Origin: Leucobacter exalbidus
GTDB taxonomy: Bacteria; Actinomycetota; Actinomycetes; Actinomycetales; Microbacteriaceae
Direction of reading: 5' to 3'
Assembly: GCF_017834145.1 (NCBI RefSeq)
Contig: NZ_JAFIDA010000001.1
Span: forward strand, 2,480,001 to 2,544,000
DNA: 64,000 bases
The notes under the pieces: generated by a model
What the model was told of the DNA's origin: nothing
The model's database searches: none
Seen by the model: only the letters and a program-made list of their open reading frames with translations
Made by a program: the position numbers and the translations under genes
Part shown: positions 43,863 through 51,316 of the stretch, one piece after another
How the letters are laid out: the number at the start of each line of letters is the position of its first letter
Position numbering within the stretch: position 1 is the stretch's first letter

Positions 43863-44888
43863 ATGTCTCCCATAACAGTAACGAATGTATCCCTGTCGGC
43901 GCGCACCGGGCGCCTGATGCTAACCGCAGCGGCGCTGCTCGCGGTGGGTGGGCTCGTCGCGTGCTCGGCACCCGGGGAAGGTGCCGCGGGTGGCGTCCCC
44001 GAGGGGGCATCGGAGCAGACGAGCGGCTTCGACCTCACCTCCAAGAACATTGACTCCCGGCCCCACATTGACGAGGTGGCCGAAGCGGTGGCCGCGCTGA
44101 AGGGCAGCGGATTCACTCCCATCGAGGCCGGCGAACTGACGGTTGCGATCAACGGCTCGGGCACTCCGCCCACGTCATTTCTCGCCGAAGATGACGTGAA
44201 GACCATGCTTGGCTCTGACTCAGACGTGGGCTCGCTGATTGCCGAGGGGCTCGGGCTCGAATACGCGCCGATCAACGTGGCCTGGGCCGACTGGCCGCTC
44301 GGCGTCGAATCGGGCAAGTATGACCTCGTCATCTCAAACGTGGGCGTCACCGAGGAGCGCAAGGACCTCTTTGACTTCGCCACCTACCGCGACGCCATCA
44401 TGGGCTTCGTGGTCGGCTCGGGCAGCGACGTGCAAGAAATCTCGAAGCCCGAAGACGTTTCGGGGCTGAAAGTAGTGGTCGGCTCGGGCACCAACCAGGA
44501 GGCCTACCTGCTCGACTGGTTCGCACAGAACGAAGCGGCCGGTATCGCACCCGGCGAAGCAGTGTACTACGACGACCAGGCCGCGGGGCTAATGGCCATC
44601 ACTTCGGGCCGAGCCGACGCAAGCATTCTGCCCTACTCGCTCGCGGCATTCCAGGCCGAGACACTGGGGGAGACCCGCATCGTGGGCAAGTTCAACAGCG
44701 CCTACCCGATCGACGGCCAGGTGGGCATCGCCACGGCCAAGGGCAACGGCCTCGCCGAGCCCGTCTCGATCGTGCTCAACAGCATCATCGCCTCGGGCGA
44801 ATACGCCGAGGTGCTCGACCGCTGGGGCCAGGGCGAAGAAGCCATCGGTGAATCGCTCGTTAACCCGCCGGGGCTGCCGCGCCCGTAA
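43863..44888 (+). CDS. ABC transporter solute-binding lipoprotein (TcyJ/K-like)
   Basis: Family-3 amino-acid-type binding protein. 341 residues. Signal peptide with lipidation at Cys34 (LAVGGLVACSAPGE). The mature part shows the SBP_bac_3 pattern: GELTVAINGSGTPPTSFLAEDD, WADWPLGVESGKYDLVISNVGVTEERKDLFDFATY, SGLKVVVGSGTNQEAYLLDW, YDDQAAGLMAITSGRADA and GIATAKGNGLAEPVSIVLN. Closely related to the SBP at 50300. TAAGCT is 6 nt before the ATG and no Shine-Dalgarno sequence is evident, so possibly leaderless. Ligand probably a sulfur-containing or modified amino acid, inferred from the flanking monooxygenases. Confidence 0.85.
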   Translation: MSPITVTNVSLSARTGRLMLTAAALLAVGGLVACSAPGEGAAGGVPEGASEQTSGFDLTSKNIDSRPHIDEVAEAVAALKGSGFTPIEAGELTVAINGSGTPPTSFLAEDDVKTMLGSDSDVGSLIAEGLGLEYAPINVAWADWPLGVESGKYDLVISNVGVTEERKDLFDFATYRDAIMGFVVGSGSDVQEISKPEDVSGLKVVVGSGTNQEAYLLDWFAQNEAAGIAPGEAVYYDDQAAGLMAITSGRADASILPYSLAAFQAETLGETRIVGKFNSAYPIDGQVGIATAKGNGLAEPVSIVLNSIIASGEYAEVLDRWGQGEEAIGESLVNPPGLPRP

Positions 44889-44952
44889 CGGCGCGTGTGT
44901 CACGAAGCGTCATGTAGTAGCTCCCCACGAAACTCTTACATAAGGTGAATGC

Positions 44953-46239
44953 ATGTCTTCCATAACCCAGAGCAATAACGATGTGGTCACCGTCGGGCTC
45001 GCCCTCGACGGCGCAGGCTGGCACCCGGCCGCGTGGCGCGAAGCGCAGGCACAGCCCGAGCGGCTGTTCACCGCGAGCTACTGGCAGGAGCTCATCGTCG
45101 CAGCCGACGCGGCCGGCCTCGACTATGTCACGCTCGAAGATAGCCTGCGGGTGCCCGGCCCCACGGCCGATATCGCGACCTCACCGGCGCGCCCCGCACC
45201 CGGCACCGTGAGCGGCCGCCTCGACGCCGTAATGGTCGCCAGCTGGGTGGCCCCGCACACCCACCAGATCGGTATTCTGCCGACGGTCACCACCACGCAC
45301 ACCGAACCGTTTCACGTAGCCACCGGGCTGCAGACGCTCGACCACATCAGCGAGGGGCGTGCCGGCTGGCAGCTGCGCGTCTCGCTCGGCGCAGCAGAGG
45401 CTGACGCTTTCGGCCGCAAACAGGCCCCCGAAGTTGACGTGACGACCCTGATCGCGGGGCGCCCCGATGCGGGCTTTGGAGAACTGGTTGACGAGGCTGC
45501 CGACGTGGTCGAGGTCACCCGCCGACTCTGGGACAGCTGGGAAGACGACGCAATCATTCGTGACGCCGCCACCGGCCGGTTCCTCGACCGCGACCGCGTG
45601 CACCACATCAACTTCGAGGGCGACAAGTTCAGCGTGGTCGGCCCCTCGATCGTGCCCCGCTCACCTCAGGGGCAACTGCCCGTCACCCTCCTCGCGCACA
45701 ACCCGCAGGTCACCGAACTCGCGGCGCGCTCAGCCGACGTGGTGTTCATCACCCCCGAGAACGCATCGGCGCAGGCGGGTGCCTCGCGCGGTTTGAGCGT
45801 GGCCGACCTCGTGCAGGGGGTGCGCGACGCCGAGCAGCGTGTGGGCCGTGATCCGCACGCCCCGCTCAAAATCGTGGCCGACCTTGTCGTCGTGCTCGAC
45901 ACCGACACCGAGACGGCCACCGACCGCCTCGACCGCTTGAACCACACGGCAGGTTTCGCCTTCGAAAGCGATGCCCGCATTCTCGCCGGCTCGGCCGACG
46001 ACGTCGCCGACCTTATTGCCGAGTGGCGCGCACACGGCATCGACGGGGTGCGGCTGCGCCCGGCGGTGCTGCCCGATGACCTCACCGCCATCACCTCACG
46101 CCTCGTGCCCGTGCTGCGCGAACGCGGCCTACTCGCGGCCACCACCCCCACCACTTCACTGCGCGATCGCTTCGGCCTCACCCCGGCAGCGAACCGCTAC
46201 GCAACCGCACGACTCGAGACCACGGAGGTCGCACGATGA
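44953..46239 (+). CDS. Luciferase-like FMN-dependent monooxygenase (CmoO-like)
   Basis: 428 residues. LLM flavoprotein pattern: TVGLALDGAGWHPAAWREAQ, SYWQELIVAADAAGLDYVTLEDSL, HQIGILPTVTTTHTEPFHVATGLQTLDHISEGRAGWQLRVS and RSPQGQLPVTLLAH. It probably uses reduced FMN and O2 to cleave a C-S bond in an organosulfur compound, with a reductase encoded elsewhere. Starts 64 bp after the SBP gene and overlaps the next monooxygenase by 4 bp. Substrate assignment is by context only. Confidence 0.85.
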   Translation: MSSITQSNNDVVTVGLALDGAGWHPAAWREAQAQPERLFTASYWQELIVAADAAGLDYVTLEDSLRVPGPTADIATSPARPAPGTVSGRLDAVMVASWVAPHTHQIGILPTVTTTHTEPFHVATGLQTLDHISEGRAGWQLRVSLGAAEADAFGRKQAPEVDVTTLIAGRPDAGFGELVDEAADVVEVTRRLWDSWEDDAIIRDAATGRFLDRDRVHHINFEGDKFSVVGPSIVPRSPQGQLPVTLLAHNPQVTELAARSADVVFITPENASAQAGASRGLSVADLVQGVRDAEQRVGRDPHAPLKIVADLVVVLDTDTETATDRLDRLNHTAGFAFESDARILAGSADDVADLIAEWRAHGIDGVRLRPAVLPDDLTAITSRLVPVLRERGLLAATTPTTSLRDRFGLTPAANRYATARLETTEVAR

Positions 46240-47621
46240 GCAACAAACGTCAGGTCCACCTGGTCGCCCACTTTCCGGGCGTCAACAATTTGACGGTGTG
46301 GAACGACCCGGCCTCGGGTAGCCAGATCGACTTCGCTTCATTTCGTCACTTCGCGCAGACCGCCGAACGCGGCCTGTTCGACTACGTCTTCCTCGCCGAG
46401 GGGCTGCGCCTGCGCGAGCACGGCGGAGAGATCCATGATCTCGACGTCGCGGGTCGCCCCGCTACCCTCGCGATCATCACGGCGATGGCCGCGGTGACCG
46501 AGCGCATCGGCGTCGTCGGCACCCTCTCGAGCACGTTCAACGAGCCCTACGAGCTGGCCCGCCAGCTCGCTTCCATCGATCACCTCTCGGGCGGCCGCGT
46601 CGGCTGGAACGTTGTGACCTCGTCTGACGCGTTTCACGGCGCGAACTTTCGCCGCGGCGGCTTTCTGCCCTACCCCGAACGCTACGTGCGCGCGGCCGAG
46701 TTCGTCACCCTCGCGAAGCAGCTGTGGGATTCGTGGGGCGCAGACGCCCACGTGGCGAACAAACACACGGGCCAGTTCGTTGACGACGCGCAGGTGGACG
46801 ACGTGCGCTTCGCGGGCACCCAGTTCGATGTGTCGGCCACGAGTACACTGCCGCGCAGCCCGCAACGCTACCCCGTGATCGTGCAGGCCGGCGACTCACC
46901 CGCCGGGCGCGACTTCGCCTCAGAGCACGCAGAGATCATCTTCACCCGCAAGGGCACCCTCGAAGAGGGGCAAAAGTTTTACACCGATGTGAAGGGCCGC
47001 CTTCCCAAGGTGGGCCGCACCGAAGATTCGTTGCGCATCATGCCCGGTGTCAGCTTCGTGATCGGCGACTCGGCGGCAGACGCCGAAGAAAAATCGAGGG
47101 CCATCGCGCTCGCCCAGGTCAGCCCGCAGACCGCCATCGCGTGGGTCGAAGCGATCTGGGGCCGGGAACTGCCGGGCCTCGACCCCGATGGGCCGCTGCC
47201 CACGGTTGATCCGGGTGAACAAGAACAGCGCCAGGGCCAGGTATCGACCCAGGTCAATGACCGCCTCGCCCGCGTGCAGCAGCTGCGGGCACGCGCCGAA
47301 GCCGAGAAGCTCACCGTGCGACAGCTCGTCGTGAAAGAGACATCGCGCCACGACTTCGTGGGCACCCCCGCCCACATCGCCGCCGAGATGGACAAGGCCG
47401 TGCAGCTGCGGGCCGCAGACGGCTTCGTCGTGATTCCGCACATCACGCCCACAGGCCTCGACGAATTCGTCGACCGCGTGGTGCCCGAACTACAAGATCG
47501 TGGCGTCTTTCGCACCGATTACCCGCAGAGCGAGACCGGGGAAACGACCCTGCGCTCCACGCTCAACCTGCCCGACCCGCAGGCAGTCAACGCACGCGAA
47601 TATGAGGAGGCCATCGCATGA
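46236..47621 (+). CDS. NtaA/SnaA/DszA-family FMN monooxygenase (CmoJ-like)
   Basis: 461 residues. N-terminus RQVHLVAHFPGVNNLTVWNDPAS, then FDYVFLAEGLRLREHGG, TERIGVVGTLSSTFNEPYELARQLASIDHLSGGRVGWNVVTSSD, NFRRGGFLPYPERYVRAAEFV, RSPQRYPVIVQAGDSPAGRDFASEHAEIIFT: the diagnostic sequence of the NtaA/DmoA/CmoJ group. These enzymes oxidise with FMNH2 from a separate reductase. Paired with the upstream LLM enzyme, as YtmO and YtnJ are in Bacillus. Overlaps its neighbours by 4 bp on each side. Confidence 0.9.
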   Translation: MSNKRQVHLVAHFPGVNNLTVWNDPASGSQIDFASFRHFAQTAERGLFDYVFLAEGLRLREHGGEIHDLDVAGRPATLAIITAMAAVTERIGVVGTLSSTFNEPYELARQLASIDHLSGGRVGWNVVTSSDAFHGANFRRGGFLPYPERYVRAAEFVTLAKQLWDSWGADAHVANKHTGQFVDDAQVDDVRFAGTQFDVSATSTLPRSPQRYPVIVQAGDSPAGRDFASEHAEIIFTRKGTLEEGQKFYTDVKGRLPKVGRTEDSLRIMPGVSFVIGDSAADAEEKSRAIALAQVSPQTAIAWVEAIWGRELPGLDPDGPLPTVDPGEQEQRQGQVSTQVNDRLARVQQLRARAEAEKLTVRQLVVKETSRHDFVGTPAHIAAEMDKAVQLRAADGFVVIPHITPTGLDEFVDRVVPELQDRGVFRTDYPQSETGETTLRSTLNLPDPQAVNAREYEEAIA

Positions 47622-49387
47622 GCGACACACTTATTGCGCCCAGCGCGGTGCGCGACGACGCCAGCTTGGGCGGTGACGCCGCCGCTCCGACCCTCGAGTT
47701 TCGGTACGTCGCGGCAGATGACGCCCTCGCGAAGCCGCTGCTCGCAGACCTCGAGCGTGAGTACGACACCCGCTACCGTCACGTTGCCGGGCACGAACCC
47801 GCCAAGGTTGAGATCAACCGGTACGCTCCGGCGAAGTTCGCGGCTCCCCACGGTGCCTTTCTGCTCGTGCTCGAAAACGGCGAGCCTGTCTCGGGCGGCG
47901 CGTTCTATCGCCTGAATGACACCACCGCCGAGATCAAGCGCGTGTGGACCCGCAGCGATCGCCGCGGTCGTGGCTTTGCCCGCATCGTGCTCACCGAGCT
48001 TGAGCATGAGGCCCGGCGCCTCGGCTACACGCAGGTGTACCTCACCACGGGGCACCGGCAGCCCGAGGCCGTGACGCTCTACCGTGCGCACGGCTACACG
48101 CCGCTCTTTGACGTTGCGCTGCCGGCCGCCGATATTGGCCTGCACGCCTTTGAAAAGTCGGTCGAGCACCTCGACGTGCTGCCTCGCGCGGTGGCCGCGG
48201 TGCCGCCCGTGCGTGAGCGCAAGTCAGGTGCGGCCGACACTGCGCTTGTGGCGTCAGCCCCCGCTGCGGCGCCCACCGAAACTCAGCCGGCCTCCCCGCG
48301 CCGGGTTGTGAACCGCGGCCAGGAGCGCCCACCGGTGGCTTCCGATCGCGGCGCGACCACCGGCGACACCGAGTCGCCTGCGCGCCGGGTGGTCCCGCTG
48401 AAGCACTGGGGCCGTTGGATCTTCAGCGCGCTCGCCCTGTTCGTGGTCGCCCAGCTGGTGTGGACCTTCTTCTCGAACCCGCAGTGGCGGTGGCCGATCG
48501 TGGGGGAGTATCTCTTCAACGATGCCGTGCTGCGCGGGCTGTGGCTCACCCTCTGGCTGACGGCAGTGTCGGCGGTCATCGGGTTCGTGCTCGGCAGCGT
48601 GCTTGCGCTCGCCAGGCTCTCGGGCTCGGGGCTGCTGAACTCATTCGCGTGGGGCTTCATCTGGTTCTTCCGCTCGGTGCCCATGATCGTGCAGCTGGTG
48701 CTCTGGTACAACCTCGGGTACCTCTTCCCGCAGCTCGGCTTCGGCTGGCCGTTCAGCTACGACTTCTGGCTCGTCGAGTTCGACACCGTGAAACTGATCT
48801 CGGCCACCATGGCCGCCATCATCGGGCTCTCACTGCACCAGGCCGCCTACTCGGCCGAGATCATTCGCGGCGGGCTACTGTCGGTGGATCAGGGGCAGTT
48901 GGAGGCCGCCAAGGCCCTCGGTATTCCGCGCAGTCGCCGCTTCTTCAGAATCACAATGCCGCAGGCCGCCCGCGCCATCTTGCCGAGCGCGTTCAACGAG
49001 ATCATCGGCCTGCTCAAGGGCACCTCGGTCGTCTTTATCGTGGCGCTGCCCGAGCTGTTCTACACGACGCAGGTGATCTACAACCGCAACCAGCAGGTGG
49101 TGCCGCTGCTGCTCGTCGCCACCATTTGGTACACCGTGTTCACCTCAATTCTGAGCGTGGCCCAGTACTACATTGAGCGCCACTTCGCCCGCGGCTCGGC
49201 CCGCGAGCTGCCGCCCACCCCCATCCAGCAGGTGAAGCTGCGGTTGCGCCAGGCGCAGCAGCGCTTCGTCGCCGGCCGCGATGCCGACGGCAGGGCCAGG
49301 GGCGCCACGGCGGCCACCTCGTGCGCCGCCGCCAGCCTCGACACCGACCAAACGCCCGTGCAAACAGCACTCGCCGAAACCCGATAG
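47618..49387 (+). CDS. GNAT acetyltransferase fused to amino-acid ABC permease
   Basis: 589 residues in one uninterrupted frame. Residues 25-185 are a GNAT domain: acetyl-CoA loop RSDRRGRGFARIVLTELEHEAR (115-120 core) and AVTLYRAHGYTPLF. Residues 186-260 are a low-complexity Ala/Pro linker. Residues 265-525 are an amino-acid-type permease: helices such as IFSALALFVVAQLVWTFF and GLWLTLWLTAVSAVIGFVLGSVLAL, the FFRSVPMIVQLVLWY segment, and the EAA loop QLEAAKALGIPRSRRFFRITMPQAARAILPSAFNE (429-461, key residues E430-G435). An acetyltransferase acting on imported substrate fits the SnaA step of the Bacillus operon. The fusion seems real, but an internal start near residue 256 is not excluded. Confidence 0.85.
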   Translation: MSDTLIAPSAVRDDASLGGDAAAPTLEFRYVAADDALAKPLLADLEREYDTRYRHVAGHEPAKVEINRYAPAKFAAPHGAFLLVLENGEPVSGGAFYRLNDTTAEIKRVWTRSDRRGRGFARIVLTELEHEARRLGYTQVYLTTGHRQPEAVTLYRAHGYTPLFDVALPAADIGLHAFEKSVEHLDVLPRAVAAVPPVRERKSGAADTALVASAPAAAPTETQPASPRRVVNRGQERPPVASDRGATTGDTESPARRVVPLKHWGRWIFSALALFVVAQLVWTFFSNPQWRWPIVGEYLFNDAVLRGLWLTLWLTAVSAVIGFVLGSVLALARLSGSGLLNSFAWGFIWFFRSVPMIVQLVLWYNLGYLFPQLGFGWPFSYDFWLVEFDTVKLISATMAAIIGLSLHQAAYSAEIIRGGLLSVDQGQLEAAKALGIPRSRRFFRITMPQAARAILPSAFNEIIGLLKGTSVVFIVALPELFYTTQVIYNRNQQVVPLLLVATIWYTVFTSILSVAQYYIERHFARGSARELPPTPIQQVKLRLRQAQQRFVAGRDADGRARGATAATSCAAASLDTDQTPVQTALAETR

Positions 49388-49396
49388 GACCCCCAG

Positions 49397-50203
49397 ATGT
49401 CGACACTGACCGCTCAACCACCGGTTGCTCGATCGCTCGCAGGCTCGGGCCTTGTCGAGATTCGCGGCGTGCACAAGTCCTACAGCGGGCTTGAGGTGCT
49501 GCACAACATCTCGCTCACCGTCGAGCCCGGCCAGGTCGTCGCGCTGCTGGGCCCCTCGGGCTCGGGCAAATCGACCCTGCTGCGCGCTATCAACCACCTC
49601 GAAACGATCGACGCTGGCGAGATCACCATCGATGGCGAGTTCATCGGTTACGAACAGCGCGGCGGTGTGCTGCACGAGCTCCCCGAAAAGAAGGTGCTCG
49701 AGCGCCGCACCCAGGTGGGCATGGTGTTTCAGAACTTCAACCTGTTTCCCCACCTCACCGCCCTCGAAAACATCATCGAGGCGCCCATCGCGCTGAAGCG
49801 CATGAACAAGGCCGCGGCCACCGAGCGGGCCCTCACGCTGCTCGCCCGGGTGGGGCTCGCCGACCGCGCCGATCACTACCCGCGCCAGCTCTCGGGTGGC
49901 CAGCAGCAGCGCGTTGCGATCGCGCGGGCACTCGCCCTCGACCCCGGCGTACTGCTGTTCGACGAACCCACGAGCGCGCTCGACCCCGAGCTCGTGGGCG
50001 AGGTGCTCGACGTGATTCGCGGGCTCGCCCAAAGTGGCACCACGCTGATCATCGTCACCCACGAGATGGGCTTCGCAGCCGAGGTCGCAGACCAGGTCGT
50101 GTTCTTGGATCGCGGCCGAATCGTCGAACAGGGCTCGCCCAGCCAAGTGCTGCGCAACCCGCAGCACGCCCGCACCAGGGACTTTCTGAACAAGGTGCTG
50201 TAG
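49397..50203 (+). CDS. Amino-acid ABC transporter ATPase (TcyN-like)
   Basis: 268 residues. Walker A LGPSGSGKST (51-60), Q-loop GMVFQNFNLFPHLTALENI, signature LSGGQQQRVAIARALALDPG, Walker B VLLFDEPTSALDPE and the switch His in IIVTHEMGFA. Polar-amino-acid ATPase group. It starts 9 bp after the fused permease gene. Energises import with that permease and the two binding proteins. Confidence 0.95.
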   Translation: MSTLTAQPPVARSLAGSGLVEIRGVHKSYSGLEVLHNISLTVEPGQVVALLGPSGSGKSTLLRAINHLETIDAGEITIDGEFIGYEQRGGVLHELPEKKVLERRTQVGMVFQNFNLFPHLTALENIIEAPIALKRMNKAAATERALTLLARVGLADRADHYPRQLSGGQQQRVAIARALALDPGVLLFDEPTSALDPELVGEVLDVIRGLAQSGTTLIIVTHEMGFAAEVADQVVFLDRGRIVEQGSPSQVLRNPQHARTRDFLNKVL

Positions 50204-50299
50204 CTCCGGGCACGGGCCGCGCGATTTCGCGGCCATGATCCGGATCAATCAACACCCACCCCGCCGCACGACACACACTCAATGAACGAGGAACGCACC

Positions 50300-51316
50300 A
50301 TGACCACTCTCACCACCCGGCACCGCTTCGCGCGCGTGCAGCGCGCCGCCACCGCAGTTCTCTTCGTGGCAGCCCTCGGCGGCGGTCTTGCGGCCTGCTC
50401 AGCAAGCGACGCAGGCGGGGCTGCCGCGGTCGCGGGCGAGGTCGCGAACGAGTCGCCGTTTGACCTGACCACGGCGGGGCAGGCCGACCGGCCGCGCATT
50501 GAAGAAGTGCCCGAGGCCGTGGCCGCGCTGAAGGCCAGCGGTTTTGAGCCCGTGACCGACGGCAAACTGACGGTCGCGTCGAACGCGTTCACCCCGCCCT
50601 CGGCGTTCTTCGCTGAAGATGACAACAAGACGCTGCTCGGCGGCGACCCCGATATCGCGCTGCTCGTCGCCGACGGCCTCGGCCTCGAGTACGAACCCGT
50701 CAGCGTGGCGTGGGCCGACTGGCCCCTCGGCGTTGAATCGGGCAAGTACGACCTCGTCGCCTCGAACGTGACGGTCACCGAAGAACGCAAGGATCTCTTC
50801 GACTTCGCCACCTACCGGGCCGACAAACTGTCCTTCGCGGTGCCCACCCCGAGCGAGGTGGAATCGATCAGCGAAGCGAAAGATATCTCGGGCCTGAAGG
50901 TGTACGCCGGCAGCGGCACCAATCAGGAGGGGATCGTGCTCGAGTGGATCGCCGAGAACGAGAAGAACGGCATCGACCCCGGTGAGATCGTCTACTTCGA
51001 AGACGACAGCGCGGCACGACTCGCGATGCTCTCGGGTCGCATCGACGCGCTCTTCCAGCCGAGCGTCGCGAACGCCTACTCCGCAGCGGTTGACGGGCAG
51101 ACGAAGGTGGTCGGCACCGTGCCCGGCGGCTACCCCCATGACGCACAGATCGCGCTGGGCACCGCCAAGGGCAACGGGCTCATCGAACCCGTCGCGATCG
51201 TGCTGAACCACATCATCGAGAGCGGCGACTACGACGCCGTCTTCGAGCGCTGGGGGCTGCAGGATGACGCGGTCACCGAATCAGTGGTCAACCCGGCCGG
51301 AATCCCGCGCCCGTGA
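50300..51316 (+). CDS. ABC transporter solute-binding lipoprotein, second copy
   Basis: 338 residues from ATG 50300 (GAGGAAC upstream); an ATG at 50282 in frame is an alternative. Lipidation at Cys33 (LGGGLAACSASD). Same architecture as the 43863 gene: [105 protein letters not shown]. The pair probably arose by duplication, one copy at each end of the operon, and may bind different ligands. Overlaps the flavoprotein gene by 4 bp. Confidence 0.87.
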   Translation: MTTLTTRHRFARVQRAATAVLFVAALGGGLAACSASDAGGAAAVAGEVANESPFDLTTAGQADRPRIEEVPEAVAALKASGFEPVTDGKLTVASNAFTPPSAFFAEDDNKTLLGGDPDIALLVADGLGLEYEPVSVAWADWPLGVESGKYDLVASNVTVTEERKDLFDFATYRADKLSFAVPTPSEVESISEAKDISGLKVYAGSGTNQEGIVLEWIAENEKNGIDPGEIVYFEDDSAARLAMLSGRIDALFQPSVANAYSAAVDGQTKVVGTVPGGYPHDAQIALGTAKGNGLIEPVAIVLNHIIESGDYDAVFERWGLQDDAVTESVVNPAGIPRP

